Positions 30,038 to 38,985 of a stretch of 64,000 bases of DNA are shown one piece after another. Each line of letters starts with the position of its first letter. Within the stretch, counting starts at the first letter, position 1. Both the position numbers and the translations under genes were made by a program. The notes beneath the pieces are model-generated. The model worked only from the letters and a program-made list of their open reading frames with translations, did no database searches and had not been told where the DNA came from. The stretch is from Pseudoalteromonas holothuriae (GTDB lineage Bacteria > Pseudomonadota > Gammaproteobacteria > Enterobacterales > Alteromonadaceae): the NCBI RefSeq assembly GCF_945859825.1, contig NZ_CAMAPC010000009.1, positions 1 to 64,000 of the forward strand, written 5' to 3'.

Positions 30038-31126
30038 TTATTTTGTTATTAAGCTGCCATGTTTCACGTGGAACATACTACATGCTCTTTGCATCGGTTC
30101 CACAACAGCAGAAATACTTTCAGCGGTGATGGCTGTAATGAACAGTTGTGACTGACATTGTGCCAATAAAGCAGAAACACTCTGCATCGTTTCTTCACCT
30201 AACTCTGAAGGTAAGTCATCAATAAGCAGTATTGACTGCTTATCTGTCTGTGATGCTATCAAATTATTTTGAGTCACTTTAAGTGCATACAAAAGTAATT
30301 TAAGCTGACCACGAGACAAAATATTTTCCACACCATAACCTTTACTATAAAAACTAAAGTCAGCTTTATGAGGTCCTCGACTTGTATAGCCAAGCTTGGT
30401 GTCGCGTTCAAATTGTTGCTTCAGTTGTGTTGCTAGACAATCTTTCCATCCTGCATCATAACGTAATTCTAACCCAGAAAACACGGGTATTTGACGTACC
30501 ATTTTATCAAAAAATAGCGCCTCAAACCTACTTATATACGCTTTTCTGTAGTTATTTATTTGTTCAGCAAGGCTAACAAACTCCTTGTCCCAATATTGAA
30601 CCTGCTCAGCATAATTTACAGGCCTTGATTTAAGAAGAGCGTTACGTTGCTTAAGTATTTTATTAAAGTTTCGCCATGTATTAAAAAAAGCATGTTCCAC
30701 GTGGAACACTCCTAAATCTAAAAACTTACGTCGCTCCTTTGGCCCACCAAAAAATAATTCGTAGCTCTCTGGTGTAATTACTTGAACGGGAATAAGTTGT
30801 GCTAATTCAGAAATTTTCCTACTGGATTGACCTTGGATCTTAAGCTTTGTCTCACCACTATTATTTTTACTAATGCCAACAGGTATAGACAAGTTATGTA
30901 TTTGTTTTTTAGCATGAACAATACAGTGAGCTTGTTCATGGCGGATCAGGATTTTATGCTTGTTAGTACGAAAAGATTTACCGTGAGATAGAAAATAGAT
31001 AGCTTCAAGTAATGATGTTTTACCACTGCCATTAGCCCCATAAATAATATTGATGTCGGGGTTGGGTTCAAAAGCCAGCGTCTCGATGTTACGAAAATCA
31101 CCGAGACTTAAATGCGTTAAGCTCAT
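30038..31126 (-). CDS. recF: Recombination mediator RecF
   Basis: RecF is an SMC-like ATPase that helps load RecA at gaps and assists stalled forks. The 362-residue protein has Walker A GANGSGKT (30-37), the ABC signature region VENILSRGQLKLL, and Walker B ILLIDDLPSELG. It lies one base after dnaN and 12 bases before gyrB. Two FHV(E/K)H codon stretches, near residues 140 and 353, coincide exactly with two parS centromere sites, so the gene carries a second function at DNA level. Confidence 0.97.
   Translation of the reverse strand: MSLTHLSLGDFRNIETLAFEPNPDINIIYGANGSGKTSLLEAIYFLSHGKSFRTNKHKILIRHEQAHCIVHAKKQIHNLSIPVGISKNNSGETKLKIQGQSSRKISELAQLIPVQVITPESYELFFGGPKERRKFLDLGVFHVEHAFFNTWRNFNKILKQRNALLKSRPVNYAEQVQYWDKEFVSLAEQINNYRKAYISRFEALFFDKMVRQIPVFSGLELRYDAGWKDCLATQLKQQFERDTKLGYTSRGPHKADFSFYSKGYGVENILSRGQLKLLLYALKVTQNNLIASQTDKQSILLIDDLPSELGEETMQSVSALLAQCQSQLFITAITAESISAVVEPMQRACSMFHVKHGSLITK
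30060..30075. other. parS: parS site 1 (ParB-binding), inside recF
   Basis: TGTTTCACGTGGAACA is a near-perfect 16-bp parS palindrome, one base from the symmetric TGTTTCACGTGAAACA or TGTTCCACGTGGAACA forms. It lies at the 3' end of recF, encoding part of an FHVKH stretch. The cognate parA and parB genes are at 48500-50230. Confidence 0.88.
30693..30708. other. parS: parS site 2 (ParB-binding), inside recF
   Basis: TGTTCCACGTGGAACA is a fully symmetric 16-bp parS palindrome of the Pseudomonas type, within recF codons for FHVEH. It lies 633 bp from site 1. Both sites are about 15 kb from oriC, as expected for an origin-proximal centromere. Confidence 0.92.
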
Positions 31127-31127
31127 A

Positions 31128-32231
31128 TTACAAACGCATTGGCATTACAACATAAGTTGCCTCTTCGTCACCAACACCTTCAATTAAAGCACTGCTGTTT
31201 GAATCAAGCAAAGTAAATTGTACATCTTCAGTTTTCAATGTGTTCAACACATCTAGCACATAAGAGACGTTAAAACCAATTTCTAAATCATCTCCTTGAT
31301 AACCTACTTCAACGACTTCTTCAGCTTGCTCTTGCTCAGGGTTATTCGCGCTGATCTTTAAAAAGCCATTGGATAAGTTTAAACGTACACCTCTGAACTT
31401 TTCGTTCGATAAAATTGAAACCCGTTGAAATGCATTGCGCAACCACTCACGATTTGCATGTACTAACTTATCCCCACCTCGAGGTAGTACGCGGCGGTAA
31501 TCAGGAAAGCGACCATCAACTAATTTACTGGTAAAAGTAAACTCTGTATCAATCAAGCGAACATGATTCGCCCCAAATTGAATCGTCACGCTTTCATCAT
31601 CAGCAGGCAACAAGCGCATAATCTCTTGCACACCTTTTCTTGGAATGATTAATTGACGTTGGGTATTTACAGATGCACTCAACGTTTTTTGTGCAATAGC
31701 TAAGCGGTGACCATCAGTTGCAACCGTTTTTATTTCACTATTATCAACTTCAAACGACATGCCATTGAGGTAATAACGCACATCTTGATTCGCCATCGAA
31801 AAATGCGTACTTTCTAATAACTTTCTAAGTTCTAAACGAGAGCACTGAAATTCAACTTCACCATCCCATTGTTCCAGGTTAGGAAAGTCTTCAGCTGCTA
31901 AAGTTGTTAGTGAAAAGCGACTCTTACCACTGGTTAACAGTAATTGATGTTCTTGGCTTTCAAGTTTTAGCTCACTACCATCGGGTAAGCTCTTACAAAT
32001 ATCGAGTAACTTTTTCGCAGGCAAAGTAATTTTAGCATCACTGCACGGTTGCTCTAAGTTAATCGTTGCAACCAACTCAATTTCTAAGTCAGTACCTGTC
32101 ATTGCCAAGGTGCCATCTTTTATCTCTAACAAAACATTAGATAAAATAGGAAGCGTGTGCTTACGCTCTATTGCGCCAGACACTTGCATAAGCGGTTTTA
32201 AAAACAGCTCTCTTGAAATGGTAATTTGCAT
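31128..32231 (-). CDS. dnaN: DNA polymerase III beta sliding clamp
   Basis: DnaN is the dimeric ring clamp that tethers polymerase III to DNA. The 367 residues match the family (E. coli 366) and consist of three repeated clamp domains. The N-terminal pattern KPLMQVSGAIERKHTLPIL, the internal SDYRRVLP-like segment (FPDYRRVLPRGGDK), and the C-terminal ATYVVMPMRL are typical. It lies 14 bp after dnaA on the same strand and one base before recF. Confidence 0.98.
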   Translation of the reverse strand: MQITISRELFLKPLMQVSGAIERKHTLPILSNVLLEIKDGTLAMTGTDLEIELVATINLEQPCSDAKITLPAKKLLDICKSLPDGSELKLESQEHQLLLTSGKSRFSLTTLAAEDFPNLEQWDGEVEFQCSRLELRKLLESTHFSMANQDVRYYLNGMSFEVDNSEIKTVATDGHRLAIAQKTLSASVNTQRQLIIPRKGVQEIMRLLPADDESVTIQFGANHVRLIDTEFTFTSKLVDGRFPDYRRVLPRGGDKLVHANREWLRNAFQRVSILSNEKFRGVRLNLSNGFLKISANNPEQEQAEEVVEVGYQGDDLEIGFNVSYVLDVLNTLKTEDVQFTLLDSNSSALIEGVGDEEATYVVMPMRL

Positions 32232-32245
32232 AACTTAAACAGCCC

Positions 32246-33637
32246 TTAGGATGACAATGTTCTGATCAGGTTTTGATAATCTTCTTTTACTTCGTGAGAC
32301 TCATCACGAAGTGATTTTACTTTACGGCAAGCATGTAAGACTGTGGTGTGGTCTCTACCACCAAACGCATCGCCTATTTCTGGCAAACTATGGTTAGTCA
32401 GTTCTTTTGATAATGCCATTGCAACCTGACGAGGCCTGGCAACAGAGCGGCTACGCCGTTTAGATAATAAGTCAGAAACTCGAATACGATAATATTCTGC
32501 AACGGTACGTTGAATATTATCAATCGTAACCAGCTTATCTTGTAATGCCAATAAATCACGTAGCGCTTCTTTAACAAAATCAATCGAAATTGGGCGACCA
32601 GTAAAATTGGCATTGGCGATCACTCGATTGAGTGCACCTTCAAGTTCCCGCACGTTAGATCGCAATTTTTTAGCTATAAAAAATGCCACTTCATGTGGTA
32701 AATTAATATTACTCTGCTGCGCCTTTTTCATTAATATGGCAACACGTGTCTCAAGCTCTGGTGGCTCAATCGCAATGGTTAGCCCCCAACCAAAACGTGA
32801 TTTTAATCTGTCTTCAACACCTTCTATCTCTTTAGGATAACGGTCCGAAGTTAAAATAATTTGTTGATTTCCCTCTAACAAAGCATTAAAGGTATGAAAA
32901 AACTCTTCTTGCGAGCGTTCTTTATTAGCAAAGAATTGAATGTCATCAATCATCAATGCATCCACGCTTCGGTAATAGCGCTTGAACTCTTCAATAGCAT
33001 TATTTTGTAATGCCTTTACCATGTCTTGCACAAAGCGCTCTGAATGCATATAAACAATCTTTGCATCAGGCTTTTTATCTAAAATACCGTTGCCGACCGC
33101 ATGCAAAAGGTGGGTTTTACCCAAACCCGTACCACCATATATAAAAACAGGGTTAAATGCTGAGCCGGGGTTATCAGCAACTTGTGTTGCAGCCGCTTTT
33201 GCAAGCTGGTTAGATTTACCCTCAACAAAACTATCAAATGTGTAATTTTCTTTGATATTCGGTTTATAAGCTGATTTTGGCGCAGGCTCTACCTTTTCAG
33301 GTGCTCTAGGCTGCGTAGGGGCATGACCTGCATGATGTACTGCAGTTTGCACTTGTGCAGGCTTATCACTAGATACTGCTTGCCCTAAAATAGGCTTACT
33401 ACCCACATCAAAGCGCAACTCTGGCGCTTCATTACCACAAATTTCTATCAGTAACTCGTTAATACGATTAAGATACTTCTCACGGACCCAGTCTAATACA
33501 AAACGATTAGGCGCATAAATCGTTAAGGTATCTTCGGTACTTTCTGCCTGTAGTGGTCTAACCCACATACTAAATTGCTGTGATGGTAATTCATCTTGCA
33601 ATACATATAAACAACTTTGCCAAACCGACAGATACAC
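32246..33637 (-). CDS. dnaA: Chromosomal replication initiator DnaA
   Basis: DnaA binds DnaA boxes, unwinds oriC and recruits the helicase. The 463-residue protein has an N-terminal DnaB-interaction domain, a variable linker (about 85-130), an AAA+ domain with [15 protein letters not shown] and LMIDDIQFF, and a C-terminal box-binding domain with [15 protein letters not shown] use the GTG at 33637, as in E. coli dnaA: GGAG lies 6-7 bases upstream and [10 protein letters not shown] aligns with its N-terminus. The in-frame TTG four codons earlier overlaps that ribosome site. Confidence 0.97.
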   Translation of the reverse strand: MYLSVWQSCLYVLQDELPSQQFSMWVRPLQAESTEDTLTIYAPNRFVLDWVREKYLNRINELLIEICGNEAPELRFDVGSKPILGQAVSSDKPAQVQTAVHHAGHAPTQPRAPEKVEPAPKSAYKPNIKENYTFDSFVEGKSNQLAKAAATQVADNPGSAFNPVFIYGGTGLGKTHLLHAVGNGILDKKPDAKIVYMHSERFVQDMVKALQNNAIEEFKRYYRSVDALMIDDIQFFANKERSQEEFFHTFNALLEGNQQIILTSDRYPKEIEGVEDRLKSRFGWGLTIAIEPPELETRVAILMKKAQQSNINLPHEVAFFIAKKLRSNVRELEGALNRVIANANFTGRPISIDFVKEALRDLLALQDKLVTIDNIQRTVAEYYRIRVSDLLSKRRSRSVARPRQVAMALSKELTNHSLPEIGDAFGGRDHTTVLHACRKVKSLRDESHEVKEDYQNLIRTLSS

Positions 33638-34194
33638 TCTGAACTCCAAAAGCAGTTAATATTCCCGGACACCTTAAAGGCATCAATATAATCAGGAATT
33701 ACCGTTTATTATCATAAAATTATTCGTGGAAGCCGAGTATTATGAAGTGATCTTATCCACAACATCAATATTGACTTTTTTAAAAATGAGGATCTTGTTG
33801 ATAAAAAAATACAAGCTATTGTTTTTATATCAATTTTATTTTAGATCCAAGAAGTAGATCATAGCAAAAATCCATCAAGATCTCACCTGTAATTTACGAT
33901 CTATTTTAGTTTTCCATAGCTTTGTGCCATATTTCGCCCAAGGCCTGTGGAAAACTTCAATTAGATCAGATCGATCACGATCTGTTAGGTGAGTTGCAAG
34001 ATCTTGCTATATAATAGTGGCAACCCTAACTAACAGGCTTATTTGTGCGTGCAGAGTAAAAAACCACCAGCGCGTAAGATTATGATTGACTTTAGGGCCT
34101 GTCGGCATTACTATCTCGCGCTCGCAATGGCACCTGTGCCAGGATCGCGACCTGCATAGGATGTTTTAAACTTAACCGATCGGACGGAAATGTT
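33638..34194. promoter_or_regulatory. dnaA-rpmH divergent control region with DnaA boxes and a GATC cluster
   Basis: A perfect DnaA box TTATCCACA lies at 33753-33761, and a related TTTTCCACA on the minus strand at 33946-33954. Eleven GATC (Dam/SeqA) sites fall between about 33749 and 34004, far above chance. Toward rpmH, TGCTATATA (34005-34013) resembles an extended -10 promoter, and a long leader with a TGGCAC-CT-GTGCCA stem follows. DnaA autoregulation and SeqA control are inferred. In Pseudomonas this interval is oriC itself; here the stronger origin is between mioC and mnmG. Confidence 0.7.
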
Positions 34195-34329
34195 ATGAAA
34201 AGAACTTTTCAACCTAGCGTTCTTAAACGCAAACGTGCTCACGGCTTTCGTGCTCGCATGGCAACTGTAAATGGCCGTAAAGTACTAGCACGTCGTCGTG
34301 CTAAAGGCCGCAAAGTACTTTCTGCTTAA
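34195..34329 (+). CDS. rpmH: 50S ribosomal protein L34
   Basis: The 44-codon frame encodes [20 protein letters not shown] and continues with [20 protein letters not shown], then VLSA. This is the highly basic L34 found in all bacteria beside dnaA and rnpA. It is too short for most automatic length cut-offs. A purine-rich GGACGGAAA lies upstream of the ATG. rnpA begins five bases after its stop, so the two are co-transcribed. Confidence 0.98.
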
Positions 34330-34334
34330 TATAA

Positions 34335-34796
34335 GTGGAAAGCTTTAGCTTTGGCAGGGAGTTACGTCTGTTAACTCCCTCGCATTACTCTCGAATATTT
34401 CAAGAACCTGCTCGCGCAGCAACTCCTTTTTTTACTTTACTTGCAAAACCTAATGATGTTGGACGTACTCGTCTAGGCTTAACTGTGGCTAAAAAACGCT
34501 GCAAACTCGCCTGTCAACGTAATCGCATTAAACGACTTGCTCGCGAAAGTTTTCGTTTAAGCCAACACCAACTTGATAACATTGATATTGTTTTAATGGT
34601 TAAAAGTGGTATTGCCGAACAAAGTAATGAAGAGCTAACTAAGCAACTTGATAAACTGTGGCGAAAAATCAATGAGCGTTGTAAACCTGGTGCACCAAAA
34701 CCTAAACCGTTCAAAAAGCGTCCAGCAAACAATACCAAAGCAAATAAATCGCCTGCAAATAAACAGCAAAAGCGCGATAATCCCCCCAGTTCATAG
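34335..34796 (+). CDS. rnpA: Ribonuclease P protein component
   Basis: RnpA is the protein subunit that assists the RNase P ribozyme in maturing tRNA 5' ends. The 153-residue basic protein contains [31 protein letters not shown] and the RNR signature [14 protein letters not shown]. It starts with GTG, as in E. coli. The C-terminal extension after about residue 118 is lysine-, proline- and asparagine-rich and is longer than the E. coli protein (119), probably disordered. It lies in rpmH-rnpA-yidD-yidC. Confidence 0.95.
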   Translation: MESFSFGRELRLLTPSHYSRIFQEPARAATPFFTLLAKPNDVGRTRLGLTVAKKRCKLACQRNRIKRLARESFRLSQHQLDNIDIVLMVKSGIAEQSNEELTKQLDKLWRKINERCKPGAPKPKPFKKRPANNTKANKSPANKQQKRDNPPSS

Positions 34797-34854
34797 CTTT
34801 AAAACGGTATTTAAGGTATCTTTAGCTCACCTTTTGAACATAGTTAATGTGGCA

Positions 34855-35148
34855 ATGACAAATAAAGTGTTTCAGTGTTGGTATACACAATTAATTGCGT
34901 TACCAAAAACTGCCTTAGTTTTTATCATTAAGGTTTATCAACGCTTTATTAGCCCTATGTTGGGCCCACACTGTCGATTTAACCCAACCTGCTCTAGTTA
35001 TGCAATTGAGGCAATTAATTGTCATGGATTGCGAAAAGGGTGTTGGTTAGCGGTTAAACGCATATTAAAATGTCACCCTTTAAGCGCAGGTGGGAGTGAT
35101 CCCGTGCCTGATAAATCAACCCAAGTTAAACACCAACACGAGAAATAA
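34855..35148 (+). CDS. yidD: Membrane protein insertion efficiency factor YidD
   Basis: YidD is a small inner-membrane-associated protein that aids YidC-dependent insertion. The core [28 protein letters not shown] and [19 protein letters not shown] is unmistakable; only short parts are needed to recognise it. I start it at the ATG at 34855 (97 residues, E. coli 85), 58 bp after rnpA. The frame stays open back to 34648 inside rnpA, but that part has no family resemblance. The ribosome site is weak, so the exact start is uncertain. Confidence 0.9.
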   Translation: MTNKVFQCWYTQLIALPKTALVFIIKVYQRFISPMLGPHCRFNPTCSSYAIEAINCHGLRKGCWLAVKRILKCHPLSAGGSDPVPDKSTQVKHQHEK

Positions 35149-35156
35149 GAGCTGTT

Positions 35157-36791
35157 ATGGAATCACAACGCACGTTTTTATTTATCGGTTTATTGCTTGT
35201 ATCGTATTTGTTGTTTCAAGAATGGAACAATACTTACAACCAACCAATAGTCGATACCAGTGCCACCACGCAAGTGACCACCCCTTCATCACCCCCTGTA
35301 TCGGATGACGTCCCGGCTTCAACCCAAGGAGACGTGCCTGTTGCAGCAACTAAGGCCATTCGTTCAACCGTATCAGTGATCACAGATGTGTTTGAAGTAA
35401 AAATTGATACTAAGGGCGGTGATATTGTTGAGGCTAAACTTCTCCAGCATGCTGAAACCCACGGCAGCGAGGAACCTTACTTATTACTGGGCGAATTTAA
35501 AAACAAACAGTACATTTCACAAAGTGGTTTGATTGGCCAAAATGGACCTGATGCTTCTCGTGATGGCCGTCCTGTTTATCAAAGTGCACAAACTGCTTAT
35601 ACATTAAATGGTGATGAGCTGCGCGTACCACTGACCTTTGTTGATAACAAAGGGGTTACCTTTACTAAAACGTATGTATTTAAAGCTGGCAAATACGATG
35701 TTGCGCTAGAGTATGATGTAAACAATACCTCAACTGACCCTATTCAAGTACAGCTATATACTCAAGTAAAGCGCACTATTGAAAATAAAGGCAGTATGGT
35801 AGATCAAACTTATTTAGGTGCGGCTTATGGTACATCAGAAGAGCCGTATGAAAAATACAGCTTTGATGATATGAGCGATGCAAAGCTAAATAAAAGTACC
35901 CAAGGAGGCTACATTGCCTTTATCCAGCACTATTTTGTAAGTGCTTGGGTGCCAAATCAAACGACTAATAACACCATTTATACCTTACTGCGTAATGGCC
36001 AAGGTATTGTTGGTATTAAGAACGAACCGATGACTATCGCAGCAGGTAGCAACAGCATAATCACTTCTACTTATTATATGGGACCAAAAGACAATGATGC
36101 ACTAGAAGCTATCCATGCTGACTTAGACTTAACAGTCGACTATGGTTGGTTATTCTTTATTTCGCAGCCTTTGTTTGTACTGCTTAAACTAATCTATGGT
36201 GTTGTAGGTAACTGGGGTGTGGCTATTATTGCAATCACCATTTTAGTTAAATCTGCTTTATACCCACTTACCAAAGCGCAATACACCTCAATGGCTAAAA
36301 TGCGTATGCTACAACCTAAGATGCAAGCATTAAAAGAGCGCTATGGTGATGACCGTCAGAAGTTTGGTCAAGCAACTATGGAGCTATATCGCAAAGAAAA
36401 AGTAAACCCTATGGGTGGTTGTTTACCCCTATTATTACAAATGCCAATTTTCTTGGCTTTATTTTATGTATTCTTAGAATCAACAGAATTACGCCATGCT
36501 GAGTTTATGCTGTGGTTAACCGACTTATCTGCAAAAGACCCATACTATGTGCTGCCATTATTATTTGGTGCTAGTATGTTCCTAACGCAAAAGCTGCAAC
36601 CAATGACGGTCACAGATCCTATGCAGCAAAAGATGATGACGTATATGCCATTGGTGTTTACCTTCTTCTTTATTATTTTCCCATTCCCATCAGGCTTAGT
36701 GTTGTACTGGTTAGTATCTAACTTAATCACTATCGCACAAATGCTGATTATCTACCGTGGTATGGAGAAAAAAGGCTTAAAAGTAAGATAA
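35157..36791 (+). CDS. yidC: Membrane protein insertase YidC
   Basis: YidC inserts and folds inner-membrane proteins, with or without SecYEG, including subunits of the ATP synthase encoded downstream. The 544 residues match E. coli (548). A first membrane segment lies at about 6-20, then a large periplasmic beta-sandwich domain (about 55-335), then the conserved five-helix core. That core includes ITILVKSALYPLTKAQY, the cytoplasmic hairpin (MRMLQPKMQALKERYGDD), NPMGGCLPLLLQMPIFLALF and FPSGLVLYWLVSNL. It follows yidD by 8 bp. Confidence 0.98.
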   Translation: MESQRTFLFIGLLLVSYLLFQEWNNTYNQPIVDTSATTQVTTPSSPPVSDDVPASTQGDVPVAATKAIRSTVSVITDVFEVKIDTKGGDIVEAKLLQHAETHGSEEPYLLLGEFKNKQYISQSGLIGQNGPDASRDGRPVYQSAQTAYTLNGDELRVPLTFVDNKGVTFTKTYVFKAGKYDVALEYDVNNTSTDPIQVQLYTQVKRTIENKGSMVDQTYLGAAYGTSEEPYEKYSFDDMSDAKLNKSTQGGYIAFIQHYFVSAWVPNQTTNNTIYTLLRNGQGIVGIKNEPMTIAAGSNSIITSTYYMGPKDNDALEAIHADLDLTVDYGWLFFISQPLFVLLKLIYGVVGNWGVAIIAITILVKSALYPLTKAQYTSMAKMRMLQPKMQALKERYGDDRQKFGQATMELYRKEKVNPMGGCLPLLLQMPIFLALFYVFLESTELRHAEFMLWLTDLSAKDPYYVLPLLFGASMFLTQKLQPMTVTDPMQQKMMTYMPLVFTFFFIIFPFPSGLVLYWLVSNLITIAQMLIIYRGMEKKGLKVR

Positions 36792-36811
36792 CCTTTTAGC
36801 ACTTTTTATGA

Positions 36812-36836
36812 ACGCCCGCTTTGCGGGCGTTTTTAT
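36812..36836 (+). terminator. Terminator of rpmH-rnpA-yidD-yidC
   Basis: AACGCCCGC (36812-36820), a TTT loop and GCGGGCGTT form a GC-rich 9-bp stem followed by T residues. It lies 21 bp after the yidC stop. The following 36840-37003 is AT-rich, with no clear signal that I can name. Confidence 0.9.
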
Positions 36837-37003
36837 TTCTCTGACCTCTACTAACTCACCTTCTGTCAAAAATACTCTTCATTTAAAAACTATATATATC
36901 AATCATTTGATGTTTTTTTATCTCGATTTTATACCCTTTTGATGGTGCCACTGCGGACTTTTTTGAATACTCGTCATTCCTAATTTTTATTTCTAAGTTA
37001 AGT

Positions 37004-37699
37004 ATGTTTGACGAATATAACGGCTTTTTATTAGCACAATTACAATCTATGGATCATAGCTGGTGGCTATTAATCGGCGCTTTTTTTGCAGGCCTGTTAG
37101 CCAGCCTATCACCTTGTGTTTACCCCTTAATTCCAATCACTGTAGCTTCACTCGCACCAAAAGGTCACAGCCAAGCAAAGCATATACGCAACGCCGCTTA
37201 TTATTGTCTTGGCTTTGCGCTGTTATACGCATCATTAGGGTTACTCGCAGCGTTAACTGGTCAGCTATTTGGACAGGTTGCCAGTAATCCGTGGCTGCAA
37301 ATTGGCTTTGCAAATTTACTCTTATATATGGCACTCGTCATCAAAGGCTGGGCACGATTGCCTTCACTGCCTTTTGAGCAGTCTAACCACCAGCATCATA
37401 CTTTTTTAATGGGCGCTGTCAGTGGCTTGGTTGCAGCCCCCTGTACATCTCCAGTATTAGCAGCGCTTCTACTCTTTGCAGCCGAACAACAACAAGCTTG
37501 GCTAGGTGCAGGGTTATTATTTTCTTTCGCCTTGGGTATGAGCGCTTTGCTGTTCGCTATTGGCGTATCGAGTCACTTACTTAAGCACTTACCAAAATCA
37601 GGTAAATGGCTCACCTTAGCCCCTAATTTATTCGCCATAATGCTGGTGCTGGTGGCACAGTTTTACCTCATTAAGGCCGGACAAAGTATTTACTTTTAA
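37004..37699 (+). CDS. DsbD/CcdA-like thiol-disulfide transmembrane protein
   Basis: The 231-residue hydrophobic protein has about six membrane segments and two prolines-with-cysteine signatures: SLSPCVYPLIP (Cys38) and VAAPCTSPVLAALL (Cys147). These are the electron-carrying cysteines of the DsbD central domain and CcdA, which move reducing power from cytoplasmic thioredoxin to the periplasm. It lacks the N- and C-terminal periplasmic domains of full DsbD. The two following genes encode exported thioredoxin-like proteins, likely partners. The ribosome site is poor. Confidence 0.88.
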   Translation: MFDEYNGFLLAQLQSMDHSWWLLIGAFFAGLLASLSPCVYPLIPITVASLAPKGHSQAKHIRNAAYYCLGFALLYASLGLLAALTGQLFGQVASNPWLQIGFANLLLYMALVIKGWARLPSLPFEQSNHQHHTFLMGAVSGLVAAPCTSPVLAALLLFAAEQQQAWLGAGLLFSFALGMSALLFAIGVSSHLLKHLPKSGKWLTLAPNLFAIMLVLVAQFYLIKAGQSIYF

Positions 37700-37721
37700 C
37701 TATTTATATCAGGAGAGAACG

Positions 37722-38195
37722 ATGAAACTTCACTACCCACTCATAGCTTTGCTAATTGGTCTATACAATCTGAGCTGCCAAGCTGAACCGCTACAAATAC
37801 AAACAACCACGCTACAAGGCGAGAAGATTAGCACCTTAGGTAAAGTAACCTATTTAAAGTTTTGGGCAACTTGGTGTCGCTACTGTATTGAAGAAATGCC
37901 ACATCTAGAGCAAACATTTAAAACCCGATCAGCAAAATTGAATGTGGTATCAGTGAATATAGGGTTAAACCAATCGCCAGAGCTGGTAAAGCGGTTTTTA
38001 GACAAGCACGACTATCACACTACCACAGCCTTTGATCATGATGGCAGCTTGAGTAAAAAATTTAACGTCATTGGTACCCCCACTCATATTTTGCTTGATG
38101 AGCAAGGACAAGAAATCTACCGCACTGCATTAATAAATGATGAACTAAACAGCGCACTATCGGCTTATTTACCCAAGGAGAACAATCATGACTAA
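37722..38195 (+). CDS. Exported TlpA/ResA-like thioredoxin
   Basis: The 157-residue protein starts with a signal peptide (about 1-21) and has a thioredoxin fold with the active site WATWCRYC (Cys52, Cys55). The cis-proline segment is VIGTPTHILLDEQG. TlpA/ResA proteins reduce periplasmic disulfides, often for cytochrome c maturation; this one is probably recharged by the DsbD-like protein encoded 22 bp upstream. AGGAGAG precedes the ATG. Its end overlaps the next gene by 8 bp. Confidence 0.9.
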   Translation: MKLHYPLIALLIGLYNLSCQAEPLQIQTTTLQGEKISTLGKVTYLKFWATWCRYCIEEMPHLEQTFKTRSAKLNVVSVNIGLNQSPELVKRFLDKHDYHTTTAFDHDGSLSKKFNVIGTPTHILLDEQGQEIYRTALINDELNSALSAYLPKENNHD

Positions 38196-38985
38196 AGCTA
38201 TGCTATTGTTACTACTATGTTTGTATAACCACACTGTTTTTGCCTTACAAGTTCAGTTAAATAACACCAAAGAGCTGGTATTTATCGATATTTGGAGTGA
38301 ATATGCTCAGCTAAATACGTTGCCAACGAGTGATTATCCAAGGCAATTTCTACAACCAGATATGAATGTAACGCCTGCTGATATTGCCAAATTCGTGACT
38401 GCTTACCCACAATATAAATCGCTGAAAATTGATAAAGAAAATACATTGGGGATGCGCTTTGGTGTGCGTAATACCCCCACTATTATCCGTATCGAACAAG
38501 GGAAAGTCGTAGATAAACAGCGATTAAGTGAACCACCAAGTATGCCCCCAAAAGAGCACATAGAAATAAAAGCACAGCATCTACAATTATACGATTTAGA
38601 CTCTAAACCACATAACTTTAGCAATGCCAGCTTAACAAAACAGTTAATATTATTTGCTGATGCATTGTGCCCTGCTCGGCATTTACCCCATTGCGAGCAA
38701 AAAGCCGAGATACACAATAGTATTGCACCACTAAATACAATACAAAAACTCACCGTGATCAAACCGTTTTACATATCATTGGCTGATTTAAAAGCCTATC
38801 AACAACGTTTCAATGTAAAGCACCCCGTATTACTTGATACATATAATGCACTGTTTAGACGCTTTAATATCACTAGTTTACCTTACTGGTTGTTACTCGA
38901 TAAAAACAATGAGGTACTATATCGAGGCGCGTCGGCACCCAGTAAACGTTTACTAGCACCCTACTCCAACACCCATTCAGACTGA
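38188..38985 (+). CDS. Exported protein with two degenerate thioredoxin-like domains
   Basis: The 265-residue protein has a short signal peptide (1-19) and two thioredoxin-like halves. In the first (about 25-115) the active-site region reads FIDIWSEYA, with no cysteines, but a cis-Pro (Pro97 in RNTPTII) is kept. In the second (about 130-250) the active-site region has Cys161 and Cys169 spaced C-x7-C instead of CxxC, with a cis-Pro at Pro232 (SLPYWLLLD). It is probably a redox-inactive or altered partner of the preceding thioredoxin, with which it overlaps. I do not recognise a named family. Its 3' end overlaps the convergent regulator by 25 bp. Confidence 0.75.
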   Translation: MTKAMLLLLLCLYNHTVFALQVQLNNTKELVFIDIWSEYAQLNTLPTSDYPRQFLQPDMNVTPADIAKFVTAYPQYKSLKIDKENTLGMRFGVRNTPTIIRIEQGKVVDKQRLSEPPSMPPKEHIEIKAQHLQLYDLDSKPHNFSNASLTKQLILFADALCPARHLPHCEQKAEIHNSIAPLNTIQKLTVIKPFYISLADLKAYQQRFNVKHPVLLDTYNALFRRFNITSLPYWLLLDKNNEVLYRGASAPSKRLLAPYSNTHSD

